Below are positions 30,894-36,604 of a stretch of 36,604 nt of DNA, in pieces. Location: positions 1 to 36,604 of the forward strand of contig VBID01000130.1 of NCBI GenBank assembly GCA_005880615.1. The letters run 5' to 3'. The DNA comes from Chloroflexota bacterium (GTDB taxonomy: Bacteria > Chloroflexota > Dormibacteria > CF-121). Both the position numbers and the translations under genes were made by a program. The notes under the pieces are model-generated. The model had not been told where the DNA came from, searched no databases, and saw nothing but the letters and a program-made list of their open reading frames with translations. Within the stretch, counting starts at the first letter, position 1; every line of letters starts with the position of its first letter.

Positions 30894-31223
30894 CTAACGC
30901 GGCTTTGAGTTTCGAGAGGCCCCCGCTTCCCACCAATCCCGGTCCGCCCGCTCCGCGCTCGCCGACTGGATTGCGCGGGCGGCTATTTCGACGCCCGAGC
31001 CACTTCCCAGGCCGACGCAAAACTTCCATAGCTCGATGGTGGCGCGCTGGTAATGATGGATGATCTCGTCAAGTTCGAAGGCATCGATGTGGCCGGCGTC
31101 GTATGCCGCAAACCCACCTCGGACGTGCTCCAAGAGTTCGCCCAGTTTCTCGCGGTGGTAGTCCCCAACCAGTGCCCGATCGGCGCGGCGTTTCGACTTT
31201 GTGGGAGGCCCCTGCTCAGCCAT
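30894..31223 (-). CDS. Conserved hypothetical protein next to tRNA-Ala (109 aa)
   Basis: The real gene is only the 3' part of the 532-residue track ORF (30894-32492), which otherwise runs antisense through tRNA-Ala and ftsH. From ATG 31223 it encodes 109 residues. The core YHREKLGELLEHVRGGFAAYDAGHIDAFELDEIIHHYQR..ELWKFC resembles small helical hypothetical proteins I associate with actinobacteria. The start lies 13 nt after the tRNA-Ala 3' end on the same strand, so the mRNA may be released by tRNA processing. The tail is Arg/Ser-rich. Function unknown. Confidence 0.7.
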   Translation of the reverse strand: MAEQGPPTKSKRRADRALVGDYHREKLGELLEHVRGGFAAYDAGHIDAFELDEIIHHYQRATIELWKFCVGLGSGSGVEIAARAIQSASAERADRDWWEAGASRNSKPR

Positions 31224-31236
31224 TCGAAGAACCTTG

Positions 31237-31309
31237 TGGAGCGAAAGAGACTCGAACTCTCGACCTCCGCGATGCGAACGCGGCGCTCTGCCAGCTGAGC
31301 TATCGCCCC
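31237..31309 (-). tRNA. tRNA-Ala (anticodon CGC)
   Basis: The 73-nt minus-strand sequence folds as a tRNA. Acceptor GGGGCGA pairs with TCGCTCC, with a G3-U70 wobble pair (the alanine identity element) and discriminator A. The anticodon stem CCGCG/CGCGG closes the loop TTCGCAT, giving anticodon CGC for GCG codons. The T-loop is TTCGAGT. CCA is not encoded. Confidence 0.97.
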
Positions 31310-31316
31310 GCTGACG

Positions 31317-31322
31317 ATTATA
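31317..31322 (-). promoter_or_regulatory. Consensus -10 box of tRNA-Ala
   Basis: TATAAT on the minus strand lies 7 nt before the mature 5' end of tRNA-Ala, so transcription would start almost at the first tRNA base. The -35 is not obvious. A small hairpin (GGAG-ACC-CCTCC) lies just upstream. Confidence 0.65.
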
Positions 31323-31380
31323 CGGAGGGGTCTCCGCACCGACTGTCTTCGGGTTCCGGATCAGAAATTCGTTGGAAGGA

Positions 31381-31531
31381 GTAGACGAGACCCCCTCCCC
31401 GACCCTCCCCGCAAGGGGGAGGGAGAACTCGATAGGTAGACGAGACCCCGTCCCGGCCTCTCCTGGCAGGGGCAGGAGATAAAGAGGGAAGACGAGACGC
31501 CTCCCTGCCCGCAAGGGGAGGGGAGAGCGAG
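31381..31531. repeat. Three tandem ~53-bp GC-palindrome repeats upstream of ftsH
   Basis: Units begin GTAGACGAGACCCC (31381), GTAGACGAGACCCC (31436) and GAAGACGAGACGCC (31488). Each has a central palindrome-like core: CCCCGCAAGGGG in the first, a variant with CTGGCAGGGG in the second, and GCCCGCAAGGGG in the third. The outer units are nearly identical in core, while the middle one has diverged. The same core occurs near galT (224-275). No coding is evident in 31310-31586 apart from this array and the promoters. Confidence 0.75.
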
Positions 31532-31572
31532 GGAAATGTGTACGGATTTCAGGTTTGGGGAAGAGTCGACGG

Positions 31573-31578
31573 TAGACT
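31573..31578 (+). promoter_or_regulatory. Candidate -10 box for ftsH (leaderless)
   Basis: TAGACT lies 8 nt before the ftsH ATG at 31587, with no Shine-Dalgarno between them. It is the same hexamer and nearly the same spacing as at valS. Confidence 0.45.
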
Positions 31579-31586
31579 GAGACGAC

Positions 31587-33566
31587 ATGGCACAGCTCCG
31601 CCCCGGCAACGAGCCTAACCTTCCCCAGCGCCCCGAGGCGCCCAAACCGAGTAACTCGCGCCTGCGCCTGGCTCTCCTGATCGGGGCCCAGGTCCTGTTC
31701 GTCGCCATCTTCCTGGTCCCCCTGCTCCGCAATCTCAGCGGGCAGCCCGCCCTGGACGTCCCGTACTCGTTCTTCAAGGCCCAGCTGGCCGACGGCAACG
31801 TGGACAGCATCACGCTGCAAGGCCATGACGTGACCGGCGAGTTCAGGATCGCCGAGAGCTACGGAAGCCAGCCCTCGAACAAGCAATTCGCGACGCGGGT
31901 GCCCGATATCGGCGATGCTCAGCTCCAGCAGCAGATAACCGACCAGCACGTCACCGAGAACGTCAAGGCCGCTAGCAGCGGTCTCCTGAGCGGCATCCTG
32001 CTCAACGTGCTGCCGCTGGTCGCCTTCGCCGCCGTCTGGTTGTGGATCCTGCGCCGCAGCGGGCGCGCCACGCAGGGTATCTTCGACTTCGGCCGCAGCC
32101 GGGCCCGGCTGCAGCTGCCCACCGCCCCCAAGACCACCTTCAACGACGTGGCCGGGGTCGAGCAAGCAGTCTTCGAGCTGCAGGAAATCGTCGAATTCCT
32201 GCGGGACCCCAATAAGTTCCAGCGGCTGGGTGGCCGGATGCCAAAGGGGGTGCTCCTGATCGGCCCGCCGGGGACGGGCAAGACGCTCCTGGCCCGAGCC
32301 GTGGCCGGCGAAGCCGGCGTGCCCTTCTTCAGTATCTCGGCCTCCGAGTTCGTAGAGATGTTCGTCGGGGTCGGCGCCTCCCGAGTTCGCAGCCTGTTCG
32401 AGGAAGCCAAGAAGCACAGCCCCTCCGTGATGTTCGTGGACGAACTGGATGCCGTCGGCCGCCAGCGCGGCGCCGGCCTGGGCGGCGGCCACGACGAGCG
32501 GGAGCAGACACTGAACCAGCTGCTAGTGGAGATGGACGGCTTCGACCAGCGGGAAGCGGTGGTGGTGCTGGCGGCCTCCAACCGGGCCGACGTCCTCGAC
32601 CCGGCCCTGCTCCGCCCCGGGCGGTTCGATCGCCGGGTAGTCGTCGAGCGGCCCGACCGTCGCGGCCGGCTCGGCATCCTGAAGGTGCACACCCGCAACG
32701 TGCCGCTGGCGGCGGACGTCGACCTGGACGTGCTGGCCCGCTCGACGCCCGGCCTGGTGGGCGCCGATCTCGCCAACCTGGTCAATGAGGCCGCCCTTCA
32801 TGCGGCCAGGACCAACCGCTCGTCCGTGGTGATGGACGATTTCGAGCAGGCCTTTGACCGGGTCATCCTGGGGGCCGAGCGGAAGATCGTCCTGAGCGAA
32901 TCCGAGCGCCGGGTGATCGCCTACCACGAGGCCGGCCACGCCCTGGCTGCCTGGTACCAGCCCCAGTCGGACCCCGTCCACAAGATCTCGATCGTCCCCC
33001 GCGGCCAGGCGCTGGGCGTGACCCAGTCGATGCCCACCGATGACCGCCACAATCTCTCCGCGGAATACCTGGAGGCCCGCATCGCCATGGCGCTAGGGGG
33101 CCGGGCCGCCGAAGAGCTCGGTCTGGGCAGCATCACCACCGGGGCCCAGAACGACCTGGAAACGGCGACGGAGCTGGCCCGCCGGATGGTGGTCAGCTGG
33201 GGCATGAGCCCCCGGATGGGTCTGTTCTCCTACGACGATTCGCCCCAGGCTGTCTTCCTGGGGCGGGAGCTGGCCGGCAATCCGCACATCAGCCAGCGGA
33301 CGGCGGCCATCGTCGACGAGGAAGTGACCCGTATCCTGAACGAGGGATTCGAAAAGGCCAAGAGCATCCTGCAGGCCAACCGGTCGAAGCTGGACGTGCT
33401 GGCCGAGGCGTTGCTCAAGGACGAGGTGCTGGACGAGGACCAGATCGCGCGGCTGATCGGCCCGCGAGCCCTGGAGGGCGGGGCGGTGGCGCCGCCGCGT
33501 CCCTTCCGGCGAGCGGTCGGGACCGCGACCCTGGCTTCCGAGCCGGATCCAACGGGTGACGTTTAG
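31587..33566 (+). CDS. ftsH: ATP-dependent zinc metalloprotease FtsH
   Basis: FtsH is the membrane-anchored AAA+ protease that removes misassembled membrane proteins and some regulators. The 659-residue protein has two membrane helices (about 27-48 and 132-156) flanking an extracytoplasmic domain. Walker A GPPGTGKT is at 226-233. Walker B reads [10 protein letters not shown], where FIDEIDAVG is usual. The second region of homology is [18 protein letters not shown]. The zinc site HEAGH is at 447-451. The C-terminal tail is Pro/Arg-rich. It stands alone behind a tandem repeat, with lon 87 nt downstream. Confidence 0.97.
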   Translation: MAQLRPGNEPNLPQRPEAPKPSNSRLRLALLIGAQVLFVAIFLVPLLRNLSGQPALDVPYSFFKAQLADGNVDSITLQGHDVTGEFRIAESYGSQPSNKQFATRVPDIGDAQLQQQITDQHVTENVKAASSGLLSGILLNVLPLVAFAAVWLWILRRSGRATQGIFDFGRSRARLQLPTAPKTTFNDVAGVEQAVFELQEIVEFLRDPNKFQRLGGRMPKGVLLIGPPGTGKTLLARAVAGEAGVPFFSISASEFVEMFVGVGASRVRSLFEEAKKHSPSVMFVDELDAVGRQRGAGLGGGHDEREQTLNQLLVEMDGFDQREAVVVLAASNRADVLDPALLRPGRFDRRVVVERPDRRGRLGILKVHTRNVPLAADVDLDVLARSTPGLVGADLANLVNEAALHAARTNRSSVVMDDFEQAFDRVILGAERKIVLSESERRVIAYHEAGHALAAWYQPQSDPVHKISIVPRGQALGVTQSMPTDDRHNLSAEYLEARIAMALGGRAAEELGLGSITTGAQNDLETATELARRMVVSWGMSPRMGLFSYDDSPQAVFLGRELAGNPHISQRTAAIVDEEVTRILNEGFEKAKSILQANRSKLDVLAEALLKDEVLDEDQIARLIGPRALEGGAVAPPRPFRRAVGTATLASEPDPTGDV

Positions 33567-33605
33567 GCCTGCCCCAAGCGGGGAACCGCATCTGTAGGCA
33601 GTCCG

Positions 33606-33639
33606 GCGGCTTGACGCCGCTCGGGTTGCGCAGTAGCTT
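33606..33639 (+). promoter_or_regulatory. lon promoter with palindrome over the -35
   Basis: TTGACG (33611-33616), 17 bp, then TAGCTT (33634-33639) is the best sigma-70-like promoter in the window. The -35 lies in the centre of the inverted repeat GCGGC-TTGAC-GCCGC (33606-33620), a plausible repressor site. A Shine-Dalgarno AAGGA precedes ATG 33654 by 6 nt. The repeat does not match the HAIR or CIRCE heat-shock operators. Confidence 0.6.
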
Positions 33640-33653
33640 CCCAAGGATACCTT

Positions 33654-36077
33654 ATGGTTGAACTCAAACCCGAATCCACAGCACCGGCGCCACGCAGGAT
33701 GCCGCTGGTCCCCCTGCGCGACGATGTGGCGGTTTTCCCCAAGCTGATCGTGCCGCTGTCGGTGGGCCGGCGCACCTCGATCGCCGCTATCAGCACGGCC
33801 ATGGAGGGCGACAAGCAAGTCCTGCTGGTGGCCCAGAAGGACCCGCAGGTGGACGACACTGCCGAAAACGACCTGTACAGCACCGGCGTGATCGCCGAGA
33901 TTAACGGCATGCGCCAGACCCCGGCCGGGATCCAGATGCTGGTAGCGGGGGTGCAGCGGGCGCGCATCGTCGGATTCGTCCAGTTCAAGCCCTACATCGC
34001 GGTGGAGATCGAGCCGATCCAGGATCACGTCACGCCGGGGCTCGAGCTGGAAGCCCACATGCGGTCTGTCAAGAGCCTGTACGAACGCTACGTCGAGGCC
34101 GGGGCGGCCATCGCCCCCGAAGTGGCGGCCACGGTGGCCAAGACCGATGACCCGGTTTACCTGGCGGACCTGGTGGCGGCGGCGCCCGATCACACGCTGG
34201 AGCAAAAGCAGCACATGCTGGAGACGCCCAACGTGGTCGAGCGGCTCAAGCTGCTCGCCGTGTTCCTGGGCAAGCAGATCGAGATCCTGGAGCTCAAGTC
34301 AAAGATCCAGAACGAAGTGCAGAGCACGATCGGCAAGCTGCAGCGCGAGCAGATCCTGCGCGAGCAACTGAAAGCCATCCGCAAGGAGCTGGGCGAGGAT
34401 GAGGAAGGCGCCGACCTCAATCAGCTGCGCGAGAAGATCGAGAAGTCGGGCATGCCCGAGGCCGTCAGGGAACGCGCGCTGAAGGAGGTCGACCGGATGC
34501 AATCCATCCCGGCGGCCTCGCCCGAAGTGGGGATCATCCGCACCTATGTCGACTGGCTGGTGGCCCTCCCCTGGGGCCCGCCCGAAGCCGAGACCTGGGA
34601 TATCAAGACGGCCGCCCAGGTCCTGGACGAAGACCATTACGGCGTCGAGAAAATCAAGGAACGGATCCTCGAGTACATGGCGGTGCGGCAGCGCTCCCAA
34701 ACCCTCCGGTCGCCCATCCTCTGTTTCGTGGGGCCACCCGGCGTGGGGAAGACCAGCCTGGGTAAATCCATTGCCCGGGCGCTGGGCCGCAAGTTCGTAC
34801 GGCTGTCGCTGGGCGGGATCCACGACGAGGCCGAGATTCGCGGCCACCGGCGCACCTACATCGGCGCGCTGCCGGGACGGATTCTGCAGCAGATGAAGAA
34901 TGCCGGCACCCGCAATCCGGTCTTCATGCTCGACGAGATCGATAAGGTCGGCGCCGACTGGCGGGGTGACCCGTCCTCCGCCCTGCTCGAAGTGCTCGAC
35001 CCGGAGCAGAACAGCACCTTCAGCGACCACTACCTGGAGGTCCCCTACGACCTGTCCCAGGTGCTGTTCATCACCACCGCCAACGTGGTGGACACCATCA
35101 TCCCGCCGCTGCGCGATCGGATGGAGATCATCCGGCTGCCCGGCTACACCGAAGAGGAGAAGCTCCACATCGCCCAGAAGTACCTTCTTCCCAGACAGCT
35201 GCGGGAACATGGGCTGACGCCGGACAATCTGGACCTGCCGGCCGAGACCCTGCGCGCCCTGATCCGTGAGTACACGCACGAGGCCGGAGTCCGGAGCCTG
35301 GAGCGGGAGATCGCCAACATCTGCCGGAAGATTCCGCGTCGGATCGTGGAAGGGCAGACGGAAAAGGTGGTGGTGGCGCCCGCCGACCTGGGGAGCTACC
35401 TGGGGCCCACCCGGTTTGAATTCGGGATCGCCGAAGAAGTGGACCAGGTGGGCGCGGCCACCGGCGTCGCGGTGAATGAGTACGGTGGCGACGTGATGAC
35501 GGTGGAGGCCATCGTGATGGAAGGCAAGGGGGACTTCGTCCTGACCGGCCAGATCGGCAAGGTCATGGAGGAGTCGGCGCGGGCGGCCCTCAGCTACGCC
35601 CGGGCCCAGGCGTCCGAGATCGGGGTGCGGCCGGGCTTCTTCGATCACCACTTCCTGCACATCCACGTGCCGGCCGGGGCCATCCCCAAGGACGGGCCGT
35701 CGGCCGGGATCACCATGGCCACCGCCATCGTCTCCGCCCTAACCGAACGCCCGGTACGCCGCGACGTCGCAATGACCGGGGAGATCACCCTGCGCGGCAA
35801 GGTGCTGCCCATTGGCGGCTTGAAGGAAAAGATGCTGGCCGCCCACCGCGCCGGCATCAAGACGTTCATCCTGCCGGAACAAAACCGCAAGGACCTGCCC
35901 GAGGTACCGGACGAGGTCAAGCAGGCGATGGAGCTGGTGATGGTCAGGCACGTCGACCAGGTGCTGGAGCGGGCTCTCCTCCAAGCTTCGCCCAAGGCAG
36001 CCACCCAGGCCATCGGCTACCGGACGCCGCCGGCCGTCCCGCCGCCGGCTCCAGGCACCGTCAATCGCCTGGGCTAG
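33654..36077 (+). CDS. lon: ATP-dependent protease Lon
   Basis: Lon degrades misfolded and regulatory proteins in the cytoplasm. The 807-residue protein has the N-terminal substrate-binding domain (from [15 protein letters not shown]), a long helical linker (about 190-310), and the AAA+ module with Walker A GPPGVGKT at 360-367 and Walker [13 protein letters not shown]. The protease domain has the catalytic Ser683 (KDGPSAG) and Lys726 (GGLKEK), 43 residues apart as in E. coli Lon. The start ATG 33654 has a good Shine-Dalgarno. The TAG stop overlaps the left end of a MITE-like repeat copy, so the last few residues may derive from the insertion. Confidence 0.98.
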   Translation: MVELKPESTAPAPRRMPLVPLRDDVAVFPKLIVPLSVGRRTSIAAISTAMEGDKQVLLVAQKDPQVDDTAENDLYSTGVIAEINGMRQTPAGIQMLVAGVQRARIVGFVQFKPYIAVEIEPIQDHVTPGLELEAHMRSVKSLYERYVEAGAAIAPEVAATVAKTDDPVYLADLVAAAPDHTLEQKQHMLETPNVVERLKLLAVFLGKQIEILELKSKIQNEVQSTIGKLQREQILREQLKAIRKELGEDEEGADLNQLREKIEKSGMPEAVRERALKEVDRMQSIPAASPEVGIIRTYVDWLVALPWGPPEAETWDIKTAAQVLDEDHYGVEKIKERILEYMAVRQRSQTLRSPILCFVGPPGVGKTSLGKSIARALGRKFVRLSLGGIHDEAEIRGHRRTYIGALPGRILQQMKNAGTRNPVFMLDEIDKVGADWRGDPSSALLEVLDPEQNSTFSDHYLEVPYDLSQVLFITTANVVDTIIPPLRDRMEIIRLPGYTEEEKLHIAQKYLLPRQLREHGLTPDNLDLPAETLRALIREYTHEAGVRSLEREIANICRKIPRRIVEGQTEKVVVAPADLGSYLGPTRFEFGIAEEVDQVGAATGVAVNEYGGDVMTVEAIVMEGKGDFVLTGQIGKVMEESARAALSYARAQASEIGVRPGFFDHHFLHIHVPAGAIPKDGPSAGITMATAIVSALTERPVRRDVAMTGEITLRGKVLPIGGLKEKMLAAHRAGIKTFILPEQNRKDLPEVPDEVKQAMELVMVRHVDQVLERALLQASPKAATQAIGYRTPPAVPPPAPGTVNRLG

Positions 36078-36604
36078 CCCAGATCCACCGAGTCGAACTT
36101 GCATCTTGGGCGCGGGGCGAGCTGAGCCCGAGGCCGCCGGAACAAACTCGCATCTTGGGCGCGGCTGCGGCCGATCCGGGCGTCGTCTCCTGCGCGCGCT
36201 CGGTCACGCATCGACGGATGCGCTCCCTCGCGTGCTCGTCGCCTCCTGCGGCTCGGCACGCCCCGCATCCCAATCTGCTTCGTTCGTCCGACGGCCCCGG
36301 GCTCCGGGTGTCGTCTCCTGCGCGCGCTCAGTTACGCACCGACGGGTGCGCGCCTGCGCGTGCTCGTCGCCTCCTGAAGCCCGAATCCACCGGCTCGAGC
36401 TAGGATCTCGGGTGCGGATGCGGCCGATCCGGGCGTCGTCTCCTGCGCGCGTTCAATCACGCATCGACGGATGCGCTCCTTCACGTGCTCGTCGCCTCCT
36501 TCGGCTCGGCACGCCCCTCATCCCGATCTGCGGCGCCCGACAGGTAGATCCGGGCGCCGCTCATCTCGCCGCGCGTCCCAATCTGCGTCGCCCGATCGGT
36601 GGAT
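36076..36604. mobile_element. Cluster of MITE-like repeat copies after lon
   Basis: This 527-nt gene-free stretch is almost entirely dispersed repeat. A left end AGCCCAGATCCACCGA starts at 36076. Module A lies at 36123-36172 and runs into the body. Three body copies carry the hairpin CGCAYC-GACG-GRTGCG at 36207-36222, 36335-36350 and 36460-36475. The middle copy has CGCACC/GGTGCG, a compensated pair change. Another left end AGCCCGAATCCACCGG lies near 36379. The window ends at CGATCGGTGGAT, the start of a right end like that at 6699. The track ORFs here (36061-36273, 36155-36403 and others) are translated repeat, and I see no gene. Confidence 0.75.

Noticed and set aside
30894-32492. 532-aa minus-strand ORF
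   Set aside because: It runs antisense through ftsH and across tRNA-Ala. Only the last 109 codons (30894-31223) look like a real gene, and these are annotated separately.
33567-33653. Possible tRNA or structured RNA between ftsH and lon
   Set aside because: The stem-rich sequence does not form a cloverleaf. It is better explained by the lon promoter and its inverted repeat.
36078-36604. CRISPR array
   Set aside because: The repeats are long, imperfect and adjacent, without unique spacers of constant length, and no cas genes are present. They fit a dispersed element.

Overview
The window comes from a high-GC bacterium. Gene content (tig-clpP-clpX, valS, DUF4321-maf, rplU-rpmA-obgE-nadD-rsfS, an F420-type oxidoreductase, PsuG, PucR, DUF3105) points to a Terrabacteria lineage. 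My best guess is Chloroflexota or Dormibacterota; this rests on protein style and gene order only. There are no plasmid, phage or transposase genes. Most of the window is ordinary chromosome with one accessory metabolic operon.

Layout. 1-1.8 kb: the end of galT, a small membrane protein, and on the minus strand psuG with a tiny coupled partner. 1.8-1.9 kb: tRNA-Leu(TAG). 2-9.3 kb: an LLM/F420-type oxidoreductase, trigger factor, ClpP, ClpX and valyl-tRNA synthetase. 9.3-15.2 kb: a membrane zinc-ribbon protein, two very hydrophobic proteins (the first a degenerate NuoL/M/N-like antiporter subunit), DUF4321, Maf and a DUF11 lipoprotein. 15.4-19.4 kb: DUF3105 protein, L21, L27, Obg, NadD, RsfS, and a 22-residue lysine-rich ORF followed by a clear intrinsic terminator. 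19.4-21.2 kb: a PucR-type regulator. 21.1-29.0 kb (minus strand): a six-gene operon that looks like a diterpenoid pathway. It encodes a class II cyclase (DxDD), a class I terpene synthase (DDxxE and NSE), a membrane GAF-GGDEF-HD-GYP protein, type 2 IPP isomerase, a GGPP-synthase-like enzyme and a secreted SGNH hydrolase. A divergent MFS-type transporter and a small membrane protein follow at 29.2-30.8 kb. 30.9-36.1 kb: a 109-aa protein next to tRNA-Ala(CGC), then FtsH and Lon.

How the genes work together. The terpene operon carries isomerase, chain-elongating prenyltransferase, class II cyclase and class I synthase, which is enough to go from IPP/DMAPP to a cyclic C20 product. A hydrolase and a possible exporter lie beside it. 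The product cannot be predicted here. The most unusual point is an intact cyclic-di-GMP synthesis/degradation protein that overlaps or abuts the terpene genes on both sides. The remaining genes are housekeeping, with three ATP-dependent protease systems (ClpXP, FtsH, Lon) in one window.

Non-coding structure. A MITE-like element of about 179 bp with 16-bp near-perfect terminal inverted repeats lies between clpX and valS. Related copies and sub-modules follow rsfS and lon. One internal hairpin shows a compensatory base-pair change between copies. A second GC-palindrome repeat lies near galT and ftsH. Several genes (tig, valS, DUF3105, obgE, rsfS, ftsH) have a TANNNT-like -10 box 6-10 nt before the start codon and no Shine-Dalgarno, which suggests leaderless transcripts. 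Two genes (maf and the SGNH hydrolase) make best sense with ATC and ATT start codons.
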